Counted from the first letter of the stretch, positions 25,869 to 35,253 are shown. The stretch is DNA of 64,000 bases from Thermocaproicibacter sp036260805 (GCA_036260805.1 DATALZ010000016.1:56894-120893), one strand, 5' to 3'. A program made the numbers and translations. The notes: generated by a model not told the origin, from the sequence alone.

Positions 25869-26651
25869 CTACAGCCCAAAATTAAATTTTTTTGCAGCTC
25901 TGCGCATGAGAACAGTCATTACTTTCTCCAGCAGTATGCTAAACAGAATTACAACAACCGTCCATGCAAACAGATCTGCTGTTTCCAGATAAATTTTGGA
26001 GTTGTATATCTGCGTCCCGACAGACATTGGTATACTTGAAAGTACCTCTGCCGCGACACCGGCCTTCCAGGAAAGGCCAAGACTTGTGGTGCAGGCAGCC
26101 ATAAAATACGGCATTATGGACGGAATGTAGATTCTGTGAACCATTTTTACCGAACTGAACTGAAACATATGCCCCATTTGCAGAAGCTTTTGATCCGTTT
26201 TCCGGATTCCTTCCAGAACATTTCCCCAAATAACCGGAAATACAATCAATGATGCCGAAAAAGCAGGAACAAATTCCGCATGCATCCAAACAAGAGCCAA
26301 AATAATAAAGGACGCAACAGGCGTAGCTTTAACAACACTTACGACAGGCTGAATCAGCGCACGACATACTTTTGACCAGGCGGAGAGTACAGCCAGCAAC
26401 GCGCCTGCCAGCACGCCGATAAGGAAGCCCTCTAAAATCCGCAGCATGGAGAAAAAAGAAGTCAGCCAAAAATCCCCCTGTTTTGAAAGCTGAATCAATC
26501 TTTCGAAAACGCAGGCAGGAGACACCACAAGTATCTCCTGCCCCACCATAACATAAATAATCTGCCACACGCTTAGCCAGAAAACGGCCACAAGTATTTT
26601 TACTGCATATTTAGGAATATGAATCTTATTTTTTGTAGTAAAGATCATCAC
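25869..26651 (-). CDS. ABC transporter permease (SsuC/TauC/ThiX type)
   Basis: 260 residues, six transmembrane helices and the EAA-type cytoplasmic loop (RKTDQKLLQMGHMF...IPSIMPYF). It is the membrane channel of the importer. The ATG overlaps the end of the substrate-binding protein gene by 26 bases, so translation is coupled. It is homologous to permeases for aliphatic sulfonates, nitrate and thiamine precursors; the substrate cannot be read from sequence. Confidence 0.9.
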   Translation of the reverse strand: MMIFTTKNKIHIPKYAVKILVAVFWLSVWQIIYVMVGQEILVVSPACVFERLIQLSKQGDFWLTSFFSMLRILEGFLIGVLAGALLAVLSAWSKVCRALIQPVVSVVKATPVASFIILALVWMHAEFVPAFSASLIVFPVIWGNVLEGIRKTDQKLLQMGHMFQFSSVKMVHRIYIPSIMPYFMAACTTSLGLSWKAGVAAEVLSSIPMSVGTQIYNSKIYLETADLFAWTVVVILFSILLEKVMTVLMRRAAKKFNFGL

Positions 26652-27675
26652 TCGGCAGCGTCCCCCCGACTGATTTTGGATTTGCCTGATATAGGACTTT
26701 TAAGAAATCCGGAACCTTTGTTTTCATTTCGTCACCGTCTAAGTATACGATACTGCAATTTGGAATTGCTTTCTTCGCAACAGCAAAAGCCATAATTCCA
26801 TATTTCTCAGAAAGCTTTGCTGCATCCGCAACGTTTGAATTGGCATATTGGGCTGATGCTTTATATTCATCAAGGAAAGTATCAAAAGCACCCTTGTTCT
26901 TTTCAGCAAAGTTCTTTTGAACAATCAGGGCTCCCATTGTAAGAATACTTGCATCTTTTGTGGCCTTTTTCCACTCATCTGTCATATTAAGCGCAACTTT
27001 AACATTTTTGTTTTTTACGGTTACCTGCGTCACAAACGGCTCCGGGAGAACTGCAATCTTCACTTTTCCCGCAATTACGGCTGTTGCTACTTCTGCATGC
27101 TGTGCTTTGTACTCAATTTTAACATCTTTTCCGGGTTCCAGACCATTTTGTTTCAAAATATAATTGAACGCATATTCCGGAATTGCTCCCTGGCCCGATG
27201 AAACGACCGTCTTTCCCTTCAAATCCTTTATACTTTTAATATTCTCTCCGTTTGTTACAATCGAAAGTACACCCAGTGTTGTTATTGCCGCGAGCTGAAC
27301 CTTTCCCTTTGTCTTGTTGTACAGAACAGCAGCAAGATTTGTTGGTACCGCGACAGTATCGGCTTCACCGCTTACTATTTTTGAAACAGCTTCATCTGCT
27401 GAACTTACCAATGTAAAGGTATAATTGCCTGCGGTCTTCTTCGCTTCGCTGTCGCTCATCAGTTTAACCATGCTAAGCCCTGTGGGGCCCTTTAATCCGA
27501 CAACGCGGATATTGGTTTTTGCAGCGGCAGAACTAGTTTGAGAAGCTGATGCTGATGAAGAAGCGGCACTGGTGCTGCTACTTTCTGCAGAATTGCCCGG
27601 GTTGGAACATCCGACTGCGGAGAGCATCAAAGCACCCGCCAAAGCGAATGCAGCAATTTGTTTTGTAATTTTCAT
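26626..27675 (-). CDS. ABC transporter substrate-binding lipoprotein (NMT1/SsuA-like)
   Basis: 349 residues. The signal peptide ends in a lipobox, LSAVGC, with lipidated C23, followed by a Ser/Ala-rich linker (25-52). The mature domain has the GPTGLSMVKLM opening and the VSSGQGAIPEYAFNYILKQNGLEPG segment typical of NMT1/THI5- and SsuA-like proteins. It lies 39 bp after the Crp-type regulator, and permease and ATPase follow. The ligand is unknown (organosulfur, thiamine precursor and others are possible). Confidence 0.9.
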   Translation of the reverse strand: MKITKQIAAFALAGALMLSAVGCSNPGNSAESSSTSAASSSASASQTSSAAAKTNIRVVGLKGPTGLSMVKLMSDSEAKKTAGNYTFTLVSSADEAVSKIVSGEADTVAVPTNLAAVLYNKTKGKVQLAAITTLGVLSIVTNGENIKSIKDLKGKTVVSSGQGAIPEYAFNYILKQNGLEPGKDVKIEYKAQHAEVATAVIAGKVKIAVLPEPFVTQVTVKNKNVKVALNMTDEWKKATKDASILTMGALIVQKNFAEKNKGAFDTFLDEYKASAQYANSNVADAAKLSEKYGIMAFAVAKKAIPNCSIVYLDGDEMKTKVPDFLKVLYQANPKSVGGTLPSDDLYYKK

Positions 27676-27714
27676 AACTTTTCCTCTTTCTCTGATATAT
27701 CAATTCATTCCTGT

Positions 27715-28416
27715 TTAGGAAGTATGGTTTGATTTCAACGCTACGCTCTTTAAAACAATTATTTTCTTACCATCTCTGCAAATTGACTGATCACGCTCTA
27801 ACTCATCAAAAGCCCGATAGAGCGACGCCCGGCCAATATCAAGCGAATCTGCAAGCCGAGTCATGGAACACGGCAGTTCCACGGTAAGCGGACTTTCTGA
27901 AAGAGGAGGCAATGCCAGCAGAAATGAGCACAAGCGGTTTCTGGCAGATCCGCCTGTATAATGATCAATACAGGTGTTCAGAAAATAAATTCTATCGGAA
28001 AGAAAGGCAATGTAATTCTCAGCTGCAATCGGCTCATCTAAAAATAGCCGATGCAGTAATGTCTGTGGAAGGAATAAAACCTTGCTGCATCTCATTGCTT
28101 CAATTTCAGAGACATATTGCGGAGCATGGTTAAATAAGCCGGCAACACCAAAAATCCCGCCGGCTGAGAACATATTCATTACTACAGTCGAACCGTCTAA
28201 CGCGTCTTTTACTGCTTTTAACCTGCCGGCCAGGACGATCCCCAGGCTTTTGCTGTATTGTTCGCGAGTATAAACCTTTTCACCTGCTTCAAACAAGCAA
28301 CAGGTGCACTCAGGAGACGTTATTACTTTCGAGATACTTTCCGTACTGACGTTATTAAACAGAAAAGTTTTGGAGAGTATTTTTAAAAACTGGTTTGTCT
28401 TTAAGATTTCCTTCAT
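27715..28416 (-). CDS. Crp/Fnr-family transcriptional regulator
   Basis: 233 residues: a cyclic-nucleotide-binding-type beta roll (about 20-130, with FEAGEKVYTREQYSKSLGIVLAGRLK), a dimerisation helix, and a C-terminal HTH (TRLADSLDIGRASLYRAFDELERD). Cysteines cluster at ECTCC (about 36-40) but not in the Fnr 4-cysteine pattern; they might sense redox. It heads the ABC operon on the same strand and very probably controls it. Confidence 0.87.
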   Translation of the reverse strand: MKEILKTNQFLKILSKTFLFNNVSTESISKVITSPECTCCLFEAGEKVYTREQYSKSLGIVLAGRLKAVKDALDGSTVVMNMFSAGGIFGVAGLFNHAPQYVSEIEAMRCSKVLFLPQTLLHRLFLDEPIAAENYIAFLSDRIYFLNTCIDHYTGGSARNRLCSFLLALPPLSESPLTVELPCSMTRLADSLDIGRASLYRAFDELERDQSICRDGKKIIVLKSVALKSNHTS

Positions 28417-28551
28417 AATTCAATTCCATTTTACTTATCTTGAGATATTCTGTTTTGTTAATTTATCCAACGATAATTGTATCATTTGAAACACTTTTAT
28501 TATTATATTGGAAAAGCTTCCGCTTGTCAAGAAGTTAACAATCATTTGCAA

Positions 28552-28583
28552 ACAAAAAAGGGAGCACCCACTTGGATGCTCCC
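28552..28583 (-). terminator. Terminator of the CD1247-like gene
   Basis: GGGAGCA (28560-28566) pairs with TGCTCCC (28577-28583). On the minus strand it is followed by TTTTTTG. Confidence 0.9.
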
Positions 28584-28603
28584 CTATCAGTCTGATATAT
28601 TAT

Positions 28604-29071
28604 TTAGCTTTCCGAGTCGTGGTGGCAGCTGCATTCCGGATCGGAGCAGCAGCTTTCGTCCTCGTCATCAAAATCGAATTCCAACGTTTCGCCGCAGTTT
28701 GGGCATTCCATTTGACCTTCCTGAACAAGATCATCTGAAAGGCAAACCGTTTCATGGCAATTCGGACAGGTCACTTCATAATAGCAACCGGAGTTGTCGT
28801 CCTCATCGGAATCTTCGTCATCGTCCTCATTTTCTTCCTCGTCTTCGCCGTCATCATAGAAATCATCTTCCAGTGAACCGAGGTCTTCATCTACCGCATC
28901 AAGCTGGTCAGCCATATCGTTCATGTTGTCTTCCATTTCAGATATGGACAGAGTGAGGTCGTCCAAAAGGTCAATAATAGCATTCAGAACCTTAACTTCC
29001 TTTTTGTTCTCGTCCAGTTCCAGTCCTTCTGCTAAACCCCGAATATAAGAAACTCGTTCCGTGTTTTTCAT
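28604..29071 (-). CDS. CD1247-like acidic zinc-ribbon protein
   Basis: 155 residues. The N-terminal helix (RVSYIRGLAEGLELDENKKE) matches the 'CD1247 N-terminal domain' of clostridial proteins. Then follow a coiled-coil-prone acidic part and a run of almost only Asp/Glu (70-92). A zinc ribbon (CPNCHE... and CPNCGE...) comes next, and a second Cys/His cluster near the end (ESCCSDPECSCHH). Function unknown. It lies 57 bp downstream of efp and is likely cotranscribed. Confidence 0.8.
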   Translation of the reverse strand: MKNTERVSYIRGLAEGLELDENKKEVKVLNAIIDLLDDLTLSISEMEDNMNDMADQLDAVDEDLGSLEDDFYDDGEDEEENEDDDEDSDEDDNSGCYYEVTCPNCHETVCLSDDLVQEGQMECPNCGETLEFDFDDEDESCCSDPECSCHHDSES

Positions 29072-29128
29072 GAAATGTGCCTCCCTTATTTTAAATTTTA
29101 GATTAGTTATCCCTTAAGGTATTATAAG

Positions 29129-29686
29129 TTATGCACGCTCCATATATTCACCTGTGCGGGTGTCAATACGGATTTTTTCACCTTCATTGATGAAAAGCGG
29201 TACCTTGATTTCTGCACCTGTTTCAACAGTAGCCGGTTTTGTCGCGTTAGTTGCGGTATCACCCTTAAAGCCCGGGTCGGTTTTAATAATATCGAGTTCA
29301 ACAAAGTTCGGCGGCTCAACTCCGAAAACATTGCTTTTGTAAGAAAGGATTTTGCAGTCCATATTCTCTTTTACAAATTTAAAGTTATCTCCAAGAATGG
29401 ATTTGCTGATCGGGATTTGTTCAAACGATTCAGGATCCATAAAATAATATAGATCGCCGTCATTGTAAAGGTACTGCATGTCCTTTCTTTCAATGAACGC
29501 TGTCGGGAATTTATCATTTGGATTGAATGTGCGCTCTGTTACCGCACCGGAAATCACATTTCTGATTTTCGTACGGACAAAAGCAGCGCCCTTACCAGGT
29601 TTAACATGCTGAAATTCAATAATAGAATAGACGTTACCTTCCATTTCAAATGTAGCGCCATTCCTGAAATCACCTGCTGATATCAT
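29129..29686 (-). CDS. efp: Elongation factor P
   Basis: Binds stalled ribosomes and promotes peptide bonds at polyproline stretches. At 185 residues it has the normal size: KOW-like domain, then two OB domains ending in the RIDTRTGEYMERA signature. The modifiable lysine is K32 in PGKGAAFVR. GGAGG lies about nine bases before the ATG; it has its own promoter. Confidence 0.97.
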   Translation of the reverse strand: MISAGDFRNGATFEMEGNVYSIIEFQHVKPGKGAAFVRTKIRNVISGAVTERTFNPNDKFPTAFIERKDMQYLYNDGDLYYFMDPESFEQIPISKSILGDNFKFVKENMDCKILSYKSNVFGVEPPNFVELDIIKTDPGFKGDTATNATKPATVETGAEIKVPLFINEGEKIRIDTRTGEYMERA

Positions 29687-29734
29687 TGGTCTAAGCCTCC
29701 GTTTATTTTTTCCTTTATTGTACTCTGTATTGAT

Positions 29735-29763
29735 AGTTTATAATATTTTCCACTGATTTTCAA
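29735..29763 (-). promoter_or_regulatory. Sigma-A promoter of efp
   Basis: TTGAAA (29758-29763) and TAAACT (29735-29740), 17-bp spacer, on the minus strand about 49 bp upstream of efp. Confidence 0.6.
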
Positions 29764-29832
29764 GGGAAAATTCATAAATTCATCATTTGAGAGCGAATGA
29801 CGAAGCTCCACGCTAAAGTTTCCAATACGGGT

Positions 29833-30270
29833 TTACATTAAATCCTGAAGCGCAGAGAGTGCCAAAAAGTAGCTGTTCTTTCCGAACCCTGCAATCTGCC
29901 CCGCACATACGGCAGAGATTACGCTGTTATGGCGAAATTCCTCACGGGCATAGATATTGCTCATATGCACTTCAACAAACGGTATACGCACAGATGCGAT
30001 TGCATCGCGAAGCGCATAGCTGTAATGCGTCAAAGCCCCTGCGTTAATTACTACACCATCGTAAACATTTCTTGCTGCATGAATATGGTCAATCAAGTCG
30101 CCCTCATGGTTGGATTGAAAAATATCGCAATCAAAATCGAGTTTTTTTGCATGCTCTATAATCTGAAGATTAATACTTTCTGCTGTTTCATCTCCGTAAA
30201 CGCCTTTTTCCCGCACGCCAACCATATTGAGGTTTGGGCCAAGCAAAACAAGTATTTTTTTGGCGCCCAT
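29833..30270 (-). CDS. aroQ: 3-dehydroquinate dehydratase, type II
   Basis: Third step of the shikimate pathway (dehydroquinate to dehydroshikimate). About 145 residues with LLGPNLNMVGVRE, the catalytic tyrosine in GVYGDE, the NPGAxTHYS-like segment (INAGALTHYSYALRDAI) and the VEVHMSNIYAREEFRHNS motif carrying the active-site His. I place the start at 30270: AAAGG lies nine bases upstream. An ATG at 30279 overlaps the previous stop (ATGA) but is too close to that site. Confidence 0.95.
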   Translation of the reverse strand: MGAKKILVLLGPNLNMVGVREKGVYGDETAESINLQIIEHAKKLDFDCDIFQSNHEGDLIDHIHAARNVYDGVVINAGALTHYSYALRDAIASVRIPFVEVHMSNIYAREEFRHNSVISAVCAGQIAGFGKNSYFLALSALQDLM

Positions 30271-30275
30271 TTCTA

Positions 30276-30782
30276 TCATCCTTTATCTTTATGTTCTTTC
30301 GCGCAGAATTTTCGTATTGGTCTTTCCAGTCTGCGGCGAACCCGAAATGTAATTGAATTTTCCTCTTCTGCCGGGACAAGCAATATCGACTTCATTCTCG
30401 CCAAGTTAGCACCAAGAACATCCGTAAAAACCTGATCCCCAACAACGATTGCTTTTTCCCTCTTAACTCCCAGTTGGTCTACCGCGCGCCAATATGCACC
30501 AGGCAGTGGCTTAAGCGACATTGAAAGAAACGGAAGCCCGTATTTTGCTGCAAAAGGTTGGACACGTTTACTAAAGTTATTTGACATAATTATCATTTCG
30601 AATCCGGCTTCTCTCATGCGCAAAGACCAATCTATCGTCCCCGGAAAAGGTATCTGTGAACCATGCAATGCTAATGTATTATCAACGTCCAACAAAATAG
30701 CTTCAACACTTAATTCATTTAATAACTCTGGTGTTATATCCATTACCTTTTTCAATGAAATTGTTGGAATTAATAACGACAA
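30276..30782 (-). CDS. YqeG-family HAD phosphatase
   Basis: 168 residues, HAD subfamily IIIA. Motif I DVDNTLALHG (D and D nucleophile/acid), motif II MSNN, and motif III/IV in KPLPGAY and GDQVFTDVLGANLA. B. subtilis YqeG is the closest known relative; the substrate is uncertain (phosphatidylglycerophosphate has been suggested for related proteins). TTG start with GGAGGAGG about eight bases upstream. It follows the rpsU terminator and overlaps or touches aroQ. Confidence 0.87.
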   Translation of the reverse strand: MSLLIPTISLKKVMDITPELLNELSVEAILLDVDNTLALHGSQIPFPGTIDWSLRMREAGFEMIIMSNNFSKRVQPFAAKYGLPFLSMSLKPLPGAYWRAVDQLGVKREKAIVVGDQVFTDVLGANLARMKSILLVPAEEENSITFRVRRRLERPIRKFCAKEHKDKG

Positions 30783-30814
30783 ACAGATGCCTCCTCCTTG
30801 TTTTTAAATTCAGA

Positions 30815-30843
30815 CCCAAAAAAGCGGGCGTTAGCCCGCTTTT
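30815..30843 (-). terminator. Terminator of rpsU
   Basis: AAAGCGGGC (30821-30829) and GCCCGCTTT (30834-30842) with a GTTA loop; the minus strand continues TTTTGG. Confidence 0.9.
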
Positions 30844-30870
30844 CAAACGATAATACTTTTTTGAAACCGC

Positions 30871-31047
30871 TTATTTAAACTTACGTTTACGAGCAGCCTC
30901 GGATTTCTTCTTGCGTCTTACAGAAGGCTTTTCATAGGCTTCCCTTTTGCGGACCTCAGCAATAACTCCAGCTCTGGCGCACTGTTTCTTAAAACGTCTA
31001 AGAGCACTGTCCAGAGATTCGTTGTCTTTTACTCTAATCTCAGCCAT
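30871..31047 (-). CDS. rpsU: 30S ribosomal protein S21
   Basis: 58 residues, too short for many gene finders: MAEIRVKDNESLDSALRRFK, then CARAGVIAEVRKREAYEKP and a very basic tail (RRKKKSEAARKRKFK). This is a complete S21 sequence, involved in translation initiation on the small subunit. GGAGGG lies eight bases before the ATG, and a consensus promoter precedes it. Confidence 0.97.
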   Translation of the reverse strand: MAEIRVKDNESLDSALRRFKKQCARAGVIAEVRKREAYEKPSVRRKKKSEAARKRKFK

Positions 31048-31108
31048 TTATCTTCCCTCCCATCCGCCAAAAGGCAGGGGTTATTAGCAAGTCATGCTAC
31101 ATAAATTA

Positions 31109-31137
31109 ATTATAATGATTTTTTCTACATCTGTCAA
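31109..31137 (-). promoter_or_regulatory. Consensus sigma-A promoter of rpsU
   Basis: Perfect TTGACA (31132-31137), 17-bp spacer and perfect TATAAT (31109-31114) on the minus strand, about 60 bp before rpsU. The remaining bases between rpsU and tuf (31138-31256) show nothing further that I can recognise. Confidence 0.93.
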
Positions 31138-31256
31138 GTTAATTCTTGAATTTATAGAATATGTTGCGATAGCAGAATTTATTCCGGTTAGAATTTTCCC
31201 TGCCGTCCCAGCAGACAGATTTATTCAGCCTATGCAGCATTCCTTCTGAAATTAGT

Positions 31257-31300
31257 ATGAAAATATCCGAAGCCGCTTTAGACGGCTTCGGATATTCTAG
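31257..31300 (-). terminator. Terminator of the rpoBC-str operon after tuf
   Basis: AATATCCGAAGCCG (31262-31275) pairs perfectly with CGGCTTCGGATATT (31283-31296); TTTTC follows on the minus strand, about 60 bases after the tuf stop. Confidence 0.9.
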
Positions 31301-31358
31301 TTTTACGCTTCGGCGACATGATACAGTAGAATAAGCTATACCACAGTTTGCTGAAAGA

Positions 31359-32561
31359 TTATTCGTAAATCTTTGTTACAACGCCGGAACCAACTGTATG
31401 GCCGCCTTCACGAATAGCGAAGCGAAGGCCCTCTTCCATAGCAACTGGTGTAATCAGGTCAACGTTCATTTCAACGTTATCGCCAGGCATGCACATCTCA
31501 GTGCCTTCGGGCAGAGTGATGACACCTGTAACGTCTGTTGTACGGAAATAGAACTGAGGACGATAGTTATTGAAGAACGGAGTATGACGGCCGCCTTCGT
31601 CTTTCGTCAGGACATAAACTTTGCCCTGGAACTTGGTGTGCGGATGCACAGAACCGGGCTTAGAAAGAACCTGACCACGCTGAATTTCTTCTCTCTGAAT
31701 ACCACGGAGGAGAACGCCGATGTTATCGCCAGCTTCAGCAAAATCAAGGGTCTTACGGAACATTTCAAGGCCTGTAATAACAGACTTCTTACGTTCTGTT
31801 GTCATACCGATGATTTCAACTTCTTCGCCAACCTTGGCCATACCACGTTCAACTCTGCCGGTTGCAACGGTGCCGCGGCCGCTGATGGTCATGACATCTT
31901 CAACAGGCATAAGGAACGGCAGGTCAGCTTTACGTTCCGGAGTCGGAATAAATTTGTCAACAGCATCCATCAGTTCAAAAATCGGTTTGTATTCAGGAGC
32001 ATTTTCGTCTGTTGAGGTAGATTCCAGAGCTTTCAGAGCAGAACCGCGGATGATCGGAGTATCGTCGCCCGGGAATTCATACTCGTTGAGCAGGTCGCGG
32101 ATTTCCATTTCAACAAGGTCAAGCAGTTCAGGATCATCGACCTGGTCGACTTTGTTCATGAAAACAACGATATAAGGCACGCCAACCTGACGAGCAAGCA
32201 GGATGTGCTCTCTTGTCTGAGGCATCGGGCCGTCTGCAGCGGAAACGACGAGAATAGCGCCATCCATCTGTGCAGCACCGGTGATCATATTCTTAATATA
32301 GTCGGCATGGCCAGGGCAGTCAACGTGTGCATAGTGACGGGTTTCGGTCTGATACTCAACGTGAGCGGTGTTGATCGTGATACCACGTGCTCTTTCTTCC
32401 GGAGCCTTATCGATGTTTGCATAATCGACAAAGTCAGCCTCGCCTTTGAAGTTGAGAACCTTCGTGATAGCCGCCGTCAGTGTAGTTTTACCGTGGTCAA
32501 CGTGGCCGATGGTACCAATGTTTACATGGGGTTTCGACCTGTCAAATTTTGCTTTTGCCAT
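31359..32561 (-). CDS. tuf: Elongation factor Tu
   Basis: Delivers aminoacyl-tRNA to the ribosome. 400 residues with GHVDHGKTT (P-loop), DCPGHADY (G3), NKVD (G4) and GSALKAL (G5), then domains II and III ending in GGHTVGSGVVTKIYE. It is last in the str operon, 102 bp after fusA, and ends at a strong terminator. Confidence 0.98.
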   Translation of the reverse strand: MAKAKFDRSKPHVNIGTIGHVDHGKTTLTAAITKVLNFKGEADFVDYANIDKAPEERARGITINTAHVEYQTETRHYAHVDCPGHADYIKNMITGAAQMDGAILVVSAADGPMPQTREHILLARQVGVPYIVVFMNKVDQVDDPELLDLVEMEIRDLLNEYEFPGDDTPIIRGSALKALESTSTDENAPEYKPIFELMDAVDKFIPTPERKADLPFLMPVEDVMTISGRGTVATGRVERGMAKVGEEVEIIGMTTERKKSVITGLEMFRKTLDFAEAGDNIGVLLRGIQREEIQRGQVLSKPGSVHPHTKFQGKVYVLTKDEGGRHTPFFNNYRPQFYFRTTDVTGVITLPEGTEMCMPGDNVEMNVDLITPVAMEEGLRFAIREGGHTVGSGVVTKIYE

Positions 32562-32663
32562 TGGAGATCCTCCTTTTTATTATCCAGTTGTAAATTTACA
32601 ATTTGTAATTTAATGCTAATATTCTAACAATAAAATCGTTAAAAATCAAGCATTATTTGGCAC

Positions 32664-34745
32664 TTAGTCAGACTTTTTCGTACGTGAAGTAATAATCTTT
32701 TCAGATATATTCTTCGGTACTTCTGTGTAATCGCCCGGTTCCATAACGTACTGGCCGCGGCCCTGTGTCTTTGAACGCAGGTCTGTAGCGTAGCCGAACA
32801 TTTCGGAAAGCGGAACGTGTGCGCGAATCTGCTGCGCGCCCGGAATAGCATCCATGCCTTCGATCATGCCGCGGCGGGAATTCAAGTCGCCCATTACATC
32901 ACCCATGTACTCTTCCGGTACAATAACGGTTACTTTCATAATAGGTTCAAGAATAACCGGTTTAGCTTTCGACATAGCGTCTTTAAATGCCATAGAACCT
33001 GCAATCTTAAATGCAAGCTCTGAAGAGTCGACTTCGTGGAAAGACCCATCATACAGTGTAACTTTGGTATCCACAACCGGATATCCGGCGAGTACGCCGG
33101 CCATCATAGCGCCCTGAACACCCTGGTCAACTGCAGGAATGAATTCCTTCGGAATTGCACCGCCGGTAATGGCATTGACAAACTCGTAGCCTTTTCCGGG
33201 GTTCGGCTCAACCTTAATCTTAACATGACCGTATTGGCCATGACCGCCGGACTGCCTTGCATATTTGTTTTCAACATCTGCGTTTCCGCGGATGGTTTCC
33301 TTGTAGGCAACCTGCGGTTTACCGACATTCGCTTCAACATGGAATTCACGCAGAAGTCTGTCTACGATGATCTCCAGGTGGAGTTCACCCATGCCGGCGA
33401 TAATGGTCTGTCCTGTTTCTTCATCTGTGTAAGCTTTGAATGTCGGGTCTTCCTCAGCAAGCTTGGAAAGGGCGATGCCCATTTTCTCTTGGCCGGCCTT
33501 GGTCTTCGGCTCAATAGCTACACGAATAACCGGATCCGGATATTCCATGGACTCAAGAATAATCGGACGCTTCGGATCGCAGAGCGTATCACCGGTGCCG
33601 GTGTTCTTCAGACCAACTGCTGCGGCAATATCGCCGGCATATACGGTCTCAAGATCCTGCCTGTGGTTTGCGTGCATCTGCAGAATACGTCCCATACGTT
33701 CATTGACATCCTTAACGGAATTGTAAACGGTGGAACCGGCGTTCAAAGAACCGGAATAGACGCGGAAGAATGCAAGTTTACCAACGAACGGGTCTGTTGC
33801 AATCTTGAAAGCAAGAGCTGCAAACGGCTCGTCGTCCGTTGAATGGCAATCCTCTTCTTCGCCTGTAGCCGGATTTGTACCTTTAATAGCAGGAACATCC
33901 GTCGGAGCAGGCATGAAAGCTACGATCGCATCCAGCAGTTTCTGAACGCCCTTGTTCTTATAAGAAGAACCAACGGTAACCGGAACCATCTTGTTGGCAA
34001 TAGTAGCCTTGCGGATTGTTGCGATAATTTCTTCCTTTGTGAGCTCTTCACCGTTCAGGTACTTCTCCATCATGGCATCGTCCTGCTCGGCAACAGCTTC
34101 AAGCAATTCGGAATGATATTGATCGGCAAGTTCTTTCATGTCGTCGGGAATATCCTCGACCTTCATGTCCTTGCCCATTTCATCGTAATAGACGTCAGCT
34201 TTCATTTCGACCAAGTCGATGATACCTTTGAAGGTATCTTCCTTGCCGATTGGAAGCTGAATCGGAACGGCATTGCATTTCAGGCGGTCCTTCATCATTT
34301 TGACAACGCGGTAGAAATCGGCGCCCATGATGTCCATTTTATTAACATAGGCCATACGCGGTACGCCGAACTGCTCTGCCTGACGCCAAACAGTTTCGGA
34401 CTGTGGCTCAACGCCGCCCTTTGCGCAGAATACGGTTACGGAACCATCCAGCACGCGAAGGGAACGCTCAACTTCGACAGTAAAGTCAACGTGGCCCGGG
34501 GTGTCGATAATGTTGATACGATGGCCTTTCCAGAAGCATGTTGTAGCAGCGGAAGTAATTGTAATTCCGCGCTCCTGCTCCTGAACCATCCAGTCCATTG
34601 TGGCAGCACCATCATGGACTTCGCCAATTTTATGGTTGATTCCCGTATAATACAGAATACGTTCCGTTGTTGTCGTTTTACCGGCATCAATATGCGCACA
34701 GATGCCGATGTTACGAACTAAATTCAGTGGTACTTGCCTTGGCAT
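32664..34745 (-). CDS. fusA: Elongation factor G
   Basis: The translocation GTPase. 693 residues: AHIDAGKTTTTERIL P-loop, DTPGHVDF, NKMD, then domains II-V with the VTVIVPEEYMGDVMGDLNSRRG signature of domain V. Normal length and intact GTPase motifs. It follows rpsG in the conserved order. Confidence 0.98.
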   Translation of the reverse strand: MPRQVPLNLVRNIGICAHIDAGKTTTTERILYYTGINHKIGEVHDGAATMDWMVQEQERGITITSAATTCFWKGHRINIIDTPGHVDFTVEVERSLRVLDGSVTVFCAKGGVEPQSETVWRQAEQFGVPRMAYVNKMDIMGADFYRVVKMMKDRLKCNAVPIQLPIGKEDTFKGIIDLVEMKADVYYDEMGKDMKVEDIPDDMKELADQYHSELLEAVAEQDDAMMEKYLNGEELTKEEIIATIRKATIANKMVPVTVGSSYKNKGVQKLLDAIVAFMPAPTDVPAIKGTNPATGEEEDCHSTDDEPFAALAFKIATDPFVGKLAFFRVYSGSLNAGSTVYNSVKDVNERMGRILQMHANHRQDLETVYAGDIAAAVGLKNTGTGDTLCDPKRPIILESMEYPDPVIRVAIEPKTKAGQEKMGIALSKLAEEDPTFKAYTDEETGQTIIAGMGELHLEIIVDRLLREFHVEANVGKPQVAYKETIRGNADVENKYARQSGGHGQYGHVKIKVEPNPGKGYEFVNAITGGAIPKEFIPAVDQGVQGAMMAGVLAGYPVVDTKVTLYDGSFHEVDSSELAFKIAGSMAFKDAMSKAKPVILEPIMKVTVIVPEEYMGDVMGDLNSRRGMIEGMDAIPGAQQIRAHVPLSEMFGYATDLRSKTQGRGQYVMEPGDYTEVPKNISEKIITSRTKKSD

Positions 34746-34782
34746 AATTCCCTCCTACAAACTGAAAAGTGCGGAAAAACAA

Positions 34783-35253
34783 TCACCAGCGATAATGGGC
34801 GAACGCTCTGTTCGCTTCCGCCATCTTGTGCGTTTCATCGCGCTTTTTGGCGGCACCGCCTGCACCATTCACAGCATCGAGAATTTCGCCGGCAAGTCTT
34901 TCCTTCATTGTTTTTTCAGATCTCTGACGTGAATATCCGGCCATCCAGCGCAGACCAAGAGTCTGCCTTCTTTCAGGACGAACCTCCATTGGTACCTGGT
35001 AAGTTGCACCGCCTACACGGCGTGCCTTGACTTCCAGGGACGGCATAACGTTCTCCATTGCCTGCTCAAAGACCTCAAGCGGTTCTTTGCCCGTCTTCTC
35101 TTTAATAATGTCGAATGCGCCGTAAACGATCTTCTGGGCTACGCCCTTCTTGCCGTCATACATGATATTGTTAATCAGACGAGTTACTATTTTGGAACGA
35201 TAAAGTGGATCCGGCAAAACATCACGTTTTGCGGTTGTACCTCTTCTTGGCAC
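34783..35253 (-). CDS. rpsG: 30S ribosomal protein S7
   Basis: 156 residues, the normal length, from a GTG start preceded by GAAGGAGGG; the longer open frame upstream has no such site. PRRG at the start, DPLYRSKIVTRLINNIMYDGKKG, and the C-terminal EANRAFAHYRW are characteristic. It nucleates assembly of the small-subunit head. Confidence 0.97.
   Translation of the reverse strand: MPRRGTTAKRDVLPDPLYRSKIVTRLINNIMYDGKKGVAQKIVYGAFDIIKEKTGKEPLEVFEQAMENVMPSLEVKARRVGGATYQVPMEVRPERRQTLGLRWMAGYSRQRSEKTMKERLAGEILDAVNGAGGAAKKRDETHKMAEANRAFAHYRW

Noticed and set aside
32205..34721. Long plus-strand frames opposite fusA, tuf and rpoBC
   Set aside because: They are the complementary strands of highly conserved genes with biased codon use; none has a ribosome binding site or a plausible product.
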